Shown here piece after piece: positions 46,001 through 54,069 of a DNA stretch of 64,000 nucleotides (the stretch's first letter is position 1; each line of letters starts with the position of its first letter). Below the pieces are notes generated by a model, which did not search any database, was not told where the DNA came from, and was given only the letters and a program-made list of their open reading frames with translations. The translations under genes and the position numbers were made by a program. Origin of the DNA: Serripes groenlandicus (lineage: Eukaryota; Mollusca; Bivalvia; Cardiida; Cardiidae); assembly GCA_031761405.1 (NCBI GenBank), contig JASEVX010000013.1:35698694-35762693 (forward strand), in the 5' to 3' direction.

Positions 46001-46641
46001 TACTCGAACCGAACCTAGAACCGAGAGGTAGATACTCTACCACTAGCACCATGATCCCTGGGTGACAAAGCAGTACTAGGATAAGAGAAGCCTTGCTTAA
46101 AGCACTCCATCGTGATCGGCGCGAGCGGGAATCAAACACGTGTCGCCCGATCTCAATTCCCCCAGTCGAAAACAGCTGACTCCTCCTTCCTTTCCTTTTT
46201 TATGTCAAGCTAGTTTGTTCTAAATATTATATAGGCCAGGTCATATGAAAACCGACTTTGCCTATTGTGAACAATGCCTTCTTTGACCACAATGAGTTGT
46301 GTCTGTAGTAAAGACCCCGATAAGCAAATATAAAGGAAAGGATACTTATTTAATCGAGATGAGAACATTGTAGCAGAGTGAGAAATTGTTCATTATGAGC
46401 CATTTCAACTTTTTCCACAATGATTTTTATGTCCAAGTTGTCTGCGTATTAACATTGTTATATTTTTACTCTATAGGATGAAGAAAAACCGCCAGCAGAC
46501 GAGGCCTTTCATATCATCACACCAAACGACGATCGTCAATATGTGACACGTGACGAAATTGACCAACTTGTTCCATCTCGTCTGCAACATCTGTCTGATG
46601 TATTTAACAGAATGAACATGCGCATTAAAGACGAACTGTAA
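34025..46641 (+). CDS. ER-lumen JmjC/cupin protein with C-terminal KDEL, 8 exons
   Basis: Exons 34025-34187, 38395-38563, 40195-40351, 41418-41609, 42602-42734, 43596-43819, 44817-44939 and 46477-46641 all have GT/AG borders and join in frame (1,326 nt, 441 residues). Residues 1-20 are a signal peptide (basic n-region, VLFLWTLCGL core). The JmjC fold spans about 110-295: the iron site is H194-S-H196 where the family norm is H-x-D, followed by N200, K209 (2-oxoglutarate contact) and H275 in LPAGHLHQV. A lysine/glutamate linker is at 311-329, and a helical tail ends in KDEL, the ER-retrieval signal. Probably a 2-oxoglutarate oxygenase-like protein in the ER lumen, as JMJD8 is in mammals; with His in place of Asp it may be an atypical or inactive enzyme. 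ATG at 34025 has A at -3. AATAAA is at 46,775-46,780. Confidence 0.85.
34282..34590 (-). mobile_element. SINE family B, full copy, minus (JmjC intron 1)
   Basis: On the minus strand the head reads 'GGTAGCTCTGTCGGTAGCGA' and box B 'GTTGTGAGTTCGAATCC', with the tail 'TGAAAACGGCGTTAAACTCC' before (AATC)n. Best-preserved family B copy in the window. Confidence 0.85.
34597..34815 (-). mobile_element. SINE family A, minus (JmjC intron 1)
   Basis: It directly follows the family B SINE, head to tail. 'GACCTGGTCGGGGATCGAAC' (plus sense) is its box B, and 'CATATCACGGCAGTTGCTGG' its tail region. Confidence 0.75.
34968..35229. mobile_element. GAGCCGT MITE, full copy (JmjC intron 1)
   Basis: Left end 'GGCCGTCCCGCGATAAAACC', right end 'GGTTTTCTCGTGGAACGGCT', with 'CGCCTCCTGTGGATTTTCTG' and 'TTGCGCAGGCTGATCTGGGT' inside. 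Confidence 0.85.
35480..35620 (+). mobile_element. SINE family A, 3' half (JmjC intron 1)
   Basis: 'CTTGGCGCTCAGGTTTGCGG' through 'GGCTGGTATCTGGCTAAA' to 'AATCAATAAATCAATCAAT'. No tRNA-like head. Confidence 0.65.
36255..36985 (-). pseudogene. LINE reverse-transcriptase relic (JmjC intron 1)
   Basis: On the minus strand, 36,985-36,720 reads SPGLRAGYSEIDNVFCLQSM and VLDVDFQKSFDSLNNNKL, the region around RT motif A of non-LTR retrotransposons (D-x-x-K-[AS]-F-D). After a deletion that removes the YADD active site, the later RT/thumb region follows in other frames (VFRNGGPSRGYKR, then YMGLLFTPKYSLHSATTKLA, about 36,650-36,400). Frameshifts and stops make it dead. It lies antisense in intron 1. 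The clade cannot be set from this piece. Confidence 0.8.
37045..37307 (-). mobile_element. SINE family B, minus (JmjC intron 1)
   Basis: Box B in plus sense is 'GGTTCGAACTCACATCCCCT' and the head end is 'GCGTCGCTTCCGCCTGAGCT'. The tail region 'GGCTTCACGCCGTTTTCAAC' lies at the left. Confidence 0.8.
37424..37670 (+). mobile_element. SINE family A, full copy (JmjC intron 1)
   Basis: 'CTCGGTGGTGTAGTTGTAGA' (box A), 'GTTTGATCCCCAGTCGGG' (box B) and 'TGTTGAAAGCGGCGTAAAAC' then the AATC tail. Confidence 0.85.
38075..38225. repeat. ~58-bp tandem repeat x ~3 (JmjC intron 1)
   Basis: 'TGGCGTTTAACTTGTAGTTC' or a near form recurs three times, each followed by a 'TTGTTTTTCATCAAAAA'-like segment. Confidence 0.75.
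38569..38800. mobile_element. TTAACCC-type MITE at the exon 2 donor
   Basis: Its TTAA (38,569-38,572) overlaps the last base of the donor hexamer: exon 2 | GTAAGTTAATCATTTCC. 'GTCTGAAGCAGACGAC' and 'GAGCAATTTCTCCTTTTGCC' are family motifs. The right end is decayed near 38,800. Confidence 0.6.
38814..39075. mobile_element. TTAACCCTTTCAGCGC MITE (JmjC intron 2)
   Basis: TTAACCCTTTCAGCGCCGAA at the left and 'TTGGCGCTGAAAGAGTTAA' at the right are inverted ends. The interior is palindromic around 'TCGTTACGAGCTGACTCACC', with a direct duplication of about 50 bp (38,919-39,008). A second copy is at 43,349-43,563. Confidence 0.85.
39255..39505 (-). mobile_element. SINE family A, minus (JmjC intron 2)
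   Basis: 'GTGTTTTATACCGCTTTCAA' is the tail in plus sense, then 'GGTCGGGGATCGAACCCGC' (box B) and 'CACTACACCACTGAAGTGG' (box A end). The middle is replaced by AT-rich DNA. Confidence 0.65.
39639..39868. mobile_element. TTAACCC MITE, diverged (JmjC intron 2)
   Basis: 'GTAACCCTTTCCAAATTGCA' left, 'CATTGTGGCAAATGGATG' middle, 'AAAGTCTTCTGTTGCGGC' and 'AAAGTGTCTATATTTGGGAA' right. Confidence 0.65.
40612..40670. mobile_element. GAGCCGT MITE, left-end fragment (JmjC intron 3)
   Basis: 'ATGAGCCGTGCCACGAAAAA' then 'CCATTGTGGACTCGGCGTAA'. Everything beyond about 40,670 is missing. Confidence 0.7.
40790..41432. repeat. 41-bp minisatellite carrying exon 4 acceptor copies (JmjC intron 3)
   Basis: About 15 units of 41 bp, each containing TTTCTAG|CTACCGA (some TTATAG or TTACT variants), TTTACTGTACATCAACGTG and TTTATGA. 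The last unit is cut by the real exon 4: its TTTCTAG at 41,411-41,417 is the functional 3' splice site and its CTACCGAGTTTACTG codes LPSLL. Using an upstream copy would add 41 bases per unit and shift the frame to a stop. Confidence 0.95.
41632..41772. mobile_element. GAGCCGT MITE, left half (JmjC intron 4)
   Basis: 'GAGCCGTCCCGCGAGAAAAC' to 'CGTCTCAACGGGACAGAGAT'. It begins 22 bp after the exon 4 donor and lacks its right end. Confidence 0.8.
42122..42150 (+). repeat. Poly-G tract (JmjC intron 4)
   Basis: Almost uninterrupted G over 29 bases (one AA, one T), able to form G-quadruplex structure in the transcribed RNA. It may also be a place of assembly error. Confidence 0.9.
42752..42915 (+). 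mobile_element. SINE family C, partial (JmjC intron 5)
   Basis: It starts at box B 'CGGGTTCGATCCTCAATTG' and continues with 'AACGGTTATGATGGGGTG' and 'AAGTAAACTATCGCCGTGAT'. It begins 18 bp after the exon 5 donor. Confidence 0.75.
43349..43563. mobile_element. TTAACYCTTTCAGC MITE next to exon 6 (JmjC intron 5)
   Basis: TTAACTCTTTCAGCACTAAA at the left and 'TTCGGCGCTGAAAGAGTTAA' at the right, inverted, with TTAA at both ends. It ends 33 bp before exon 6, so the exon's branch point may lie within the element. Confidence 0.85.
43855..43995 (+). mobile_element. SINE family B, 5' half (JmjC intron 6)
   Basis: 'CCGGTAGCTCACTCAGTCGA' (box A), 'CCGTGAGTTCGAACCCAAGC' (box B), then 'CTTCCAATGGGCTGTC'. 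The tail is missing. Confidence 0.75.
44048..44225. repeat. 36-bp tandem repeat x ~5 (JmjC intron 6)
   Basis: The unit contains 'CAGTTGTATTTTATCCTTAT' and 'TAATTACAGTTGTAC'. Because 36 is a multiple of three, open frames of a repeated 12-residue motif appear on both strands; they are not genes. Confidence 0.95.
45105..45155 (-). mobile_element. SINE family A head fragment, minus (JmjC intron 7)
   Basis: 'TGACCTGACCGGGGATCGAA' is box B in plus sense, followed by 'CTACCATTACACCACCTGGG' (box A). Confidence 0.65.
45247..45832. repeat. 26-bp pyrimidine-rich minisatellite x ~22 (JmjC intron 7)
   Basis: The unit is close to 'TCATGACATTTCCGTACCC' plus TCCCCTT. Variants change the last bases (ACTCC, CCCCC). 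Strongly pyrimidine-biased on the coding strand. It lies about 0.65 kb before the last exon. Confidence 0.95.
46005..46145 (-). mobile_element. SINE family C, 5' half, minus (JmjC intron 7)
   Basis: 'CACCATGATCCCTGGGTGAC' and 'AAAGCAGTACTAGGATAAGA' match family C in the minus sense; tRNA-like arms are repeated on both sides. Confidence 0.55.
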
Positions 46642-46925
46642 AACTAACGCCACGAGCACCTGTCCTGCATTCAGTTAGTTAAAGGGACTGTTGCGCGTCT
46701 TTGGTCTAAAAACTTAATTTTTTTCTGAATGAACTTTAAATACATACAATATAAATATTTATATAATTTATATAAATAAATACCTTTCTGTGATCATGTT
46801 AGCAAATCATGATGTTTCAGATTTCCTATATTGTGGACTGAGTGACTACTTAATCACGTGATTTAAGATGAAAGGTCACGTGCTAGACTAAACCAGTAAG
46901 CTTATTTCGGCACAGTTTTAGGTCT

Positions 46926-47086
46926 TTAACCCTTTCCCACATACAACAAATCTGCAGCAGACTTTGAGAACGTCTAGGCAAAACTATTGAAAACATATAT
47001 AAATAAAAGGCTAATTATTGGATAGATACGAAAAAAGCGTCTGATGCAGAGGCGACAGGAAACGTGTGTATGTGAGAAAGGGTTAA
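46926..47086. mobile_element. TTAACCC MITE, short copy
   Basis: TTAACCCTTTCCCACATACA at the left, 'GAGAAAGGGTTAA' at the right, TTAA at both ends. The central palindrome is deleted. It lies 285 bp after the JmjC stop codon. Confidence 0.85.
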
Positions 47087-47111
47087 AATGGTTGATCCAT
47101 ACCAATACTTC

Positions 47112-47334
47112 ATAACCCTTTCCCACATACAGCAAATCTGCAGCAGACGAATATGAAGATGTCTACTAAAAATATTGAAAATCTCTATAATTGTAGGTAT
47201 CATTACTGAAAAAAGTTGAAAACATTGTGGCAAAAGGAGAAATTGCTCGTTTTGAGCAATTTCTCCTTTTGTCATTTTTAAAATTCGTCTGCTGCAGAGG
47301 TGTCAGAAAGCGTCTGCAGGTGGGATAGGGCTAA
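47112..47334. mobile_element. TTAACCC MITE, full copy
   Basis: 'ATAACCCTTTCCCACATACA' left and 'GCAGGTGGGATAGGGCTAA' right; the centre 'GAAATTGCTCGTTTTGAGCA' is the family palindrome. Confidence 0.85.
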
Positions 47335-47659
47335 GAAGAATCAGCACGCGACTGGTTTGCTCAGTTTTAACCGTTAGTAATTATTTAAAACAGTGAGACA
47401 GTCCCTTTAACACTTCACGTTAGCCAATGGCAGCACATCCTCCAATCAAACAAGCTGCTTGACAATAGCTGTAATGTGATTAGTAGATTCGCCAACATTA
47501 CTTTTACTAAACGCACTGATGTAATTATGGTCTTCCTCCTTCATATGTTCCCCTATCTGCCTATACCACCTCGCCATAATCTACCGGAATTGTGACATGA
47601 GTGATGCCATTAACATTTGTTTAATTTACATAATTATTGTTCGTGTGTTTGTTTTATTG

Positions 47660-47830
47660 GCGTGTACTGCCTTATTCAACATTATTCCAGTTATATCTCA
47701 TTGACAGTTCACGTTCCCCGGATAAACAAACCAGTTTTAGGCTAGAAAATGTGCCTTGCACAAGGGCACTTTGCCATGACAAGATTGACATGACAACATG
47801 TCTTGGGACGCTCAGTTAGAAATGCCCGAG
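47660..47830 (-). mobile_element. SINE family C, minus
   Basis: 'GATAAACAAACCAGTTTTAG' and 'AATGTGCCTTGCACAAGGGC' match family C copies at 4,277 and 50,140 in reverse sense. The head is mostly lost. Confidence 0.65.
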
Positions 47831-48229
47831 ATCTTGCAATCTGTTTTCCTTTTCCAAATGTTCCCCTATCTGTCTATTCAATCACACCATACATGTGCCA
47901 TAATTGTGACATGAGTGATGACATCAACATTTGTTTAATATACATTATTGTATTCAACCGACGTAACAAACATGAAATACATTATAAATCATTTTAATCC
48001 ATTTATGTTAGTTATGCCCCTTTATTCGGGAGACATGTAATTTTTGTATAATGGCTACTAAAACAATTCTTTCTTTATTTCAATCAATCGTATTAAACAC
48101 ATATCAGCTCCGTTATAAAATAAAAAATATTGTGTTTTGTTTCAAGTGGCGTGCATATATTACTAAGAGTAACCTCTCAGTTTTACAAAAAGCCAAGGAC
48201 AATTGGGGTCGTCCATCATATTGTTTGAT

Positions 48230-48430
48230 TGGTGTTTTACCCCACTTTTAGACTTTAAAAATGGTAGCAATGACTTTCCCCCCTTTGCGCCCAGGGTTGA
48301 AGGGTTAGCATTACGACTGACTCGCTGGTACCAGGATAAATGGACCAGAGGTACGGGTAAATTTCCCAGGAAACGCCGCGTTGTGATGCAAGTGAAAAAC
48401 TGTTGAAAGTTGCGTAAAACATCACGCAGA
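48230..48430 (+). mobile_element. SINE family A, 3' two thirds
   Basis: 'AAATGGTAGCAATGACTTTC', 'GCATTACGACTGACTCGCTG', 'AGGATAAATGGACCAG' and 'AAACTGTTGAAAGTTGCG'. No head. Confidence 0.7.
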
Positions 48431-48483
48431 CAGATGTTTTAACGCCGTTTACGACATTATTTCTTTTACATGAATATGCACAT

Positions 48484-48584
48484 GGTATACCAATCTCCTA
48501 CGCAGAGTTGTCGTTCCTTACACTCACCATACATATGGTGAGTGTAAGGAACGACAACTCTGCGTAGGAGATTGATGGTATACC
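48484..48584. repeat. ~100-bp near-perfect inverted repeat
   Basis: The arms 48,491-48,529 and 48,536-48,574 are exact reverse complements over 39 bp (CAATCTCC...CTCACCA) around a 6-base TACATA centre. A further GGTATA/TATACC pair lies just outside, offset by a 3-base insertion. Confidence 0.95.
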
Positions 48585-48608
48585 TCTTGTACACTGAACT
48601 CTTACGCG

Positions 48609-49365
48609 ACAGTTTCCAATTCGACCAACCTTAGCGCTATTCAATAGTTAAATAATCAAAAGCAAATTTCGCTAATAACAAGAGCGCTCGTTCGACTTTG
48701 TTTAGTGCTTGACAATAAATCAATTTTATTTGCAATAAAAGGCAAAACAAAAAAATCATTGAAAGAGTTACCTTCTCTTGTCTACAGATTGGGGTCATGG
48801 TGGTAAACAAGTATTGCAAGTTTCACAGCAATATCCTATAGGTTTAAGTCAATAATTGAATTTTACCCAGATTCATCGTATTTGGCCATAATTCTGACAA
48901 AAACCTTCACAGATTTATGTTCTCTTGACTGTTGATAGGGTAATGATGGTGTGAACAAGAAGTGTAAGTTTGAAAGCAGATACTTTGAACAAAAGTGAGG
49001 TGGTACAAAAAACTTAACCCTTTCCCTCAAATAGACGCTTTCTGACGCCTCCGCAGCAGACGGATTTTTGAAAACATAGTGACAAAAGAAGAAATTGCAC
49101 AAAACGTGCAATTTCCCCTTTTGCCACAATGTTTTCCACTTTTTGTCATAGGTTATCCATTCATTTAGAGATTTTCCATTATTTGACAAAATATGTTCAA
49201 AGTCTTCTGCTGCAGAATTGTCGTATGAGGGAAAGGGTTAACTAATGCGTGGCGCCAACGCCGACGCCAAGGATAGCAATATATTATTGAAACTAAAATA
49301 ATGAAATATGCTTGTAAGAACTACTTAGCGCTAAGTAAGGTTGGTGAAATTGGAGCGTGATTCAG
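48609..49365. mobile_element. Element with CCAATT..CCAACCTTA inverted ends, MITE inside
   Basis: 'CCAATTCGACCAACCTTAGC' at the left and 'GCTAAGTAAGGTTGGTGAAA' then TTGGA at the right are inverted. The interior holds an intact TTAACCC MITE (49,014-49,241). Similar ends occur at 51,585-51,665. Confidence 0.6.
49014..49241. mobile_element. TTAACCC MITE, best full copy (228 bp)
   Basis: TTAACCCTTTCCCTCAAATA at the left and 'TATGAGGGAAAGGGTTAA' at the right. The internal palindromes 'GAAATTGCACAAAACGTGCA' and CTGCAGCAGACGG/CGTCTGCTGCAG fit the family consensus. TTAA at both ends and CCC next to it suggest piggyBac-type mobilisation (inference). Confidence 0.9.
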
Positions 49366-49869
49366 TCTGGGAATTGTCGGAGAGCTGTGTCCACTTGACA
49401 CGAAACGGACCCACGGGAATTTCAAGCCAAACACGATCAACATCTGACTACGCCCTCATTACCATTATCATAGCGGCGCTCTGCCAAAACCAAGTGTAAG
49501 GTAGTTGGCAAGAGAGTTAACTAGATGGTGGTTTTGGTCACAAAAACATATTTCCTCTCCCATTGTATTTGTCAATGGTTGTAATACTGAAACCTTGACC
49601 TTGAACCAAAGTGGTTGTAACATACGCTCTGCCCATTCTCACTATAATTAACATTTGCGGTCGGTTATTTCAGAATCCTTCAAACGGTTCAGAAGTTATT
49701 GAACGGACACAAAATATAATCATATGACCGTTGACCTATAATTGTGACCTTGACCTTAAACTAAAGTGGTTGTAACATGCACTCTGCACATCGTCTCAGT
49801 ATGGTGAACATTTGTGGCGAGTTATTTCAAAATCCTTCAAACGATTCACAATTTGTGAGCGGACATATG

Positions 49870-50060
49870 ATTGATTGATTGGAGTTTAACGCCGTTTTTA
49901 ACAATTTCTCAGTCATATCACGGCGGCCAGTTCACCTTCTCATGCATTTCCTGGTTTTCTCACACCAGTACTCCACACAACAATCTTCCCAAGCAACTGG
50001 CTGCTTTTCCGCATAGACTTAGCCCATTGGTGGAAGACGAATGACGCATGTCGCATTGAC
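49870..50060 (-). mobile_element. SINE family B, minus
   Basis: 'GATTGATTGGAGTTTAACGC' (tail, plus sense) to 'GCCCATTGGTGGAAGACGAA'. The head is absent. Confidence 0.75.
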
Positions 50061-50139
50061 TTTATAGTCATATGAATGAATGAATGTATATTGTTTTATG
50101 GCGCATCGACAGCTAAGGTCATTTAGCGCGCAATTAAAT

Positions 50140-50255
50140 TTAATTATTCATGATCCCTGGGTAAACAAACCAGTACTAGGCTAGAAAATGTGCCTTGCCC
50201 AAGGGCACTCCACCATGACCGTAGTGCCGCGACTGGGGATCGAACCCGATAGTCA
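50140..50255 (-). mobile_element. SINE family C, minus
   Basis: 'CATGATCCCTGGGTAAACAA', 'CACTCCACCATGACCGTAGT' and 'GACTGGGGATCGAACCC' in plus sense. Box A is missing. Confidence 0.75.
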
Positions 50256-51011
50256 TATGACCTTTGATCTCTAATTGCAACGTTGACCTTGAACCGAAGT
50301 GGTCGTAACATGCGCTCTGCACATCGTCTCAGTATGGTGAACACTTGTGGCGAGTTTTTTTTTAAATCCTTCAAGCGGTTCAAAAGTTATGGAGCAGACA
50401 CGATGTGTGACAGACAGTCAGGCAGTCAGAGCAAACCCGGGGAGACATAATAAACCAAAACGAAATAAAAATTTACTTTCAACAATTTATTCTCAGTAAA
50501 GATATGACTTACAGATGGAATTCCTAATACGAGTTGCATATGGAATTCCTTATCAATATGTATCTTACAGATGGAATTCCTAACCAAGATAAAACAACAT
50601 TTGTTGAACCTTTATTTTTCTAGGTAAGGCAATCACAAATTGATTGAAAGCTATACTCCCCTATTGTGTATGAGCGTTATTCTTTATCAGTTTAAACCCA
50701 GATTGGCCTTGGCTTCTTTGCAGCCTGAACAGGTTCTGCACTTATCGCGAATAAATCATAGAAGGTTTCGAGAAAGCAATATCCATTTATATCATTAGCA
50801 TGATTGCACAGGGTTCAATAGCACCTAAAAGCATATTTGATCATCTTTGTTCACCTGATAAAAATGCCAGACAATTTCATTGCTTTACAAGTATTGTTAG
50901 TCAGCAAAGTCTTAAACCATTTAAGTCAACTTAGTCATTTACTTAAATAGATTCCACCATTCATGCTTTACAAAAGGTCCAATACCAACATAACTTAGCA
51001 CTAAGTAATAT

Positions 51012-51184
51012 TTAACCCTTTCCATCATACAACAAAAATGGATAACCTATGACTAAAAGTGGAAAACATTGTGGCCAAAGGAGAAATTGCTCCTTTTGAG
51101 CAATTTCTTCTTTTGTCACTATGTTTTCAAAAAACTGTCTGCTGCAGAGGCGTCAGAAAGCGTCTATATGAGGGAAAGGGTTAA
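51012..51184. mobile_element. TTAACCC MITE, internally deleted
   Basis: TTAACCCTTTCCATCATACA left, 'TGAGGGAAAGGGTTAA' right, TTAA at both ends; 173 bp, lacking the left CTGCAGCAGACG block. Confidence 0.85.
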
Positions 51185-51247
51185 ATACTTAAAAGCATAT
51201 TTCATCATTTTTGTTTCTCTAATACAAATGCCAGAAAATGTGATTGC

Positions 51248-51428
51248 TTAACCCTTTCCCCCATACGACAATTCTGCAGCAGATGACTTTGAACGTATTT
51301 TGTCAAAACATAGAAAATCTCTATAATTAAACGGATAACCTATGACTAAAAATGGAAAACATTGTGGCCAAAGGAGAAATTGCTCGTTTTCAGCAATTTC
51401 TTCTTTTGTCACTATGTTTTCAAAAAGC
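51248..51428. mobile_element. TTAACCC MITE, right end missing
   Basis: TTAACCCTTTCCCCCATACG left end; the sequence stops at 'TATGTTTTCAAAAAGCT', inside the right arm. Confidence 0.8.
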
Positions 51429-51584
51429 TATTGTTAGTCAGCAAAGTTACCATTTATGTCAACTTAGTTAATCAGTAATGTAACCAGTTCTGTCAACGTT
51501 ATCATTTACTTTATAACACCCAACCAATTATGTTTTACAAAATATAAGGGAAAAACAAATGATGAAGTATGTTTTTAAATATTT

Positions 51585-51665
51585 AAGTATTACTTTCACT
51601 AAGTAAGGTTGGTGGAATTGGACACAGGGTCCAATTCCACCAACATAACTTATCACTAAGAAATA
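51585..51665. repeat. Inverted repeat (TTGGTGGAATTGGA)
   Basis: 'AAGGTTGGTGGAATTGGAC' and 'GTCCAATTCCACCAACATAA' face each other across an 'ACAGG' centre; outer 'CTAAGTAA'-like motifs also mirror. It looks like two element ends joined back to back. Confidence 0.75.
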
Positions 51666-52610
51666 CTTAATTACTTAAAAAAAGGTTATTTTATCTTTTT
51701 TGGTTCACTAATAAAAATGTCAAAATATTTCATTTCTTGACAAGTATTGTTATTCGGCAAGCAGGGCTCTGGAAATTTTGAAATCTCAATCGGTCCGGTG
51801 AAATTTTTACAAAAAATCCCTAAAACCCCAACTGCCAATCAGAAGCTCGAAACCATTTACCCATGCATTATCTATCAGATTACATGATTGTCAAATTTAA
51901 TTAGATCAAAAATCTTGTTTACGTCACGGTAAGTGATTCTGTCGAAAACTTATAGACTGTAATAAACAAAGACAAAGTGTTCTATGTTTACAAAGTGAAA
52001 TAAAGCTTAGGTATTAGTGTGATTTTTGAAAATATCTGGACCAATTTTTTTTACAAGTTTCAAGATTGTAATCGGTCCTGTGAGTTAAAAATCGGTCCAA
52101 ACCGACACATTTTCGGTCTTCCAGAGGCCTGTCGGCAAGGTTACCATTTGTGCCAACTTGGTCATTTACTTAAATACATATCTTATATAAATACATGTTT
52201 TACACAATATTAGGGAACCAAAAATGAGAAAATTTTAATATTACTTAGCACTAAGTAAAGTCGGTGAATGTGACACAGGTGAGCTAAAAAGTATTTCAAA
52301 TCTAAACAAGATGATAGTATGTGAAACTCCTCTCGGACAGAAGCTTCCAGTAAGATTCACTGAACTCCAACCAGAGATTAGTGAAAGAAAGCCCTGCCAT
52401 GAAAACTGGACAGATGCATGCAAACAAAAAAGACAAGTTGTCTGTTATAATTATGGTTCCCCAAGATTTTTGGGAATCATAAAAACTTGACTACATACAT
52501 GTACATAAACTATACACTTTTAGACATCCAAAGTTTGTCTACACAGTGCAATAATAGACAAATGAAAATGAGGTAGATAATTATACAAGTAGAAAATCAT
52601 TTTGGAATTA
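51666..52610. other. Intergenic, no gene seen
   Basis: AT-rich DNA with a duplicated phrase ('CAAGTATTGTTATTCGGCAAG'-like at about 51,740 and 'CTGTCGGCAAGGTTACCATT' at 52,129), another 'CTTAGCACTAAGTAAAG' element end at 52,238-52,256 and a TGAGCTAAA at 52,280. Short frames here show no domain. Confidence 0.5.
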
Positions 52611-52892
52611 TTGAATTAAACCTTTCCAATATACAGATAATCTTGAGCAGACGACTTCGAAAACATTTGGGTTAAAATATGGGAAATATCTATAATAAAT
52701 TTTATTCAATAAAGTTGAAAACTTTGTGGTAAAAAAAAGATAAATTGCTCTTGACAGGGATACGATTTGCTTTGTTTTGGGTTTTAAACCACTTTCATCA
52801 GCTAAGGTTAAATCGTGGCGGACAGGAAACATGATATTGGTCCCACACCTCATATTTACATTGACATAAAAATATGTAAGGTACGAAACCAA

Positions 52893-53177
52893 TACAGTTA
52901 AGAACATCATGAAATTGACAATTTGAGCGGAACGTGATTGGAACGAAGTTGGAACGCTTTATGAGCGGAATGGAATTTTGCGCTCTGAACGAAACAATCA
53001 TAATGATCGAAAAAATCCAATCACATGAATGCTTCGCTCAATCTGAGCAGAACGGAAAAAAGCAATCACAATGTTATGAATGAGTGAACTCTTTATGAGC
53101 AGAATGGAGCATGAGCAGAATGGAACGGAGCGTGAACGGAAAATTTGTCAATTTCAAGATGTTCTTAACTGTACCAC
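52893..53177. mobile_element. ~285-bp MITE with TACAGTTAAGAACATC ends
   Basis: Left 'ACAGTTAAGAACATCATGAA' plus ATTGACAA, and right 'TTGTCAATTTCAAGATGTTC' plus TTAACTGTA, are inverted over about 30 bp. The interior repeats 'GAGCGGAACG'/'GAGCAGAATGGA'. The left neighbour is a truncated TTAACCC MITE (52,614-52,750). Confidence 0.8.
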
Positions 53178-53315
53178 CTCAACTACTGGAGCTCAAGAGT
53201 TGACTCTAATTGTTCTCTCCAATTTAGCCGGCTCTAGCAAGTCTATAGACTATGGCTGCCACATATAGAGCCACAGGGGCAGAGAATGCAATATACAGAT
53301 AACGGACCGAGAGGA

Positions 53316-53545
53316 TTAACCCATTACTTCACACAGACAACATTTGACGTCTGCTGTTGCAGACAACTTTTGAAAACATTGCAATAAAAGTTGAAATTGC
53401 TCAAAACAAGCAATTTCACCTTTTATTGCAATATTTTCAACTCTTTATCAATATAAATCTTTCAGTTTTCTAGATTGGTGAAATTGTTCGTCTGATAATT
53501 TTCAAGCAGACGACCTTTGAAAAGTCATGTGAAGTAATGGGTTAA
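53316..53545. mobile_element. TTAACCCATTACTTCAC MITE variant
   Basis: TTAACCCATTACTTCACACA left, 'TGTGAAGTAATGGGTTAA' right, TTAA at both ends; the interior 'GAAATTGCTCAAAACAAGCA' is shared with the TTAACCCTTTCCC family. A distinct subfamily with altered ends. Confidence 0.85.
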
Positions 53546-53589
53546 AAAAGTTAATCTTGAACACTTGAAATATTGCCTTAAGCATGCAG

Positions 53590-53975
53590 AAACAAATGTC
53601 ATGACAATAGATCTTCAGTGGTTTTATAAAGGGAGACCAATAATGGTACAAAAATCTAAACAATTATAAATGTACATAGAAAACATATAATAACAATAAC
53701 AAGGGGAAAAAAATTCATTCAGGCATACACAAATGTCAGTGATTTTTAAAGCAGAGCAATAATGATACAAAAATCTAAACAATTATAAATTTACAAAGAA
53801 AACATATAATAACAAATTTATAAGAAAAAAATTCATTCTCGCAAATGTCACGACAATAGCTCTTCAGTGATTTGAAAAAAAGAGCAATAAAGATAGAAAA
53901 TTTTCAATAAAATTGTAAATTTACATAGAAAACATATAATAACAAAAATATAAGAAAACAATTCATTTTCAAGGT
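53590..53975. repeat. ~125-bp tandem repeat x 3
   Basis: Each unit has 'CACGACAATAG'-like, 'TTCAGTG', 'GAGCAATAA', 'ACATAGAAAACATATAATAA' and 'AATTCATTC'. Non-coding. Confidence 0.8.
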
Positions 53976-54069
53976 CAATTGATGAAAATATGAACACATT
54001 TGGTATATACAAAAACCTTTACACAACAATGATAACAAAAAAAAATTGTCAACAAAGGATTCCATGTAA

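Larger units (their letters stand above)
49560..50420. repeat. ~150-bp tandem core repeats with nested SINEs
   Basis: Units with 'TTGACCTTGAACCAAAGTGG', 'TGTAACATGC', 'CATCGTCTCAGTATGGTGAA' and 'AAATCCTTCAAACG' occur at 49,590-49,865 and 50,260-50,405. They are separated by a family B SINE (49,870-50,060, minus) and a family C SINE (50,140-50,255, minus). Confidence 0.7.
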
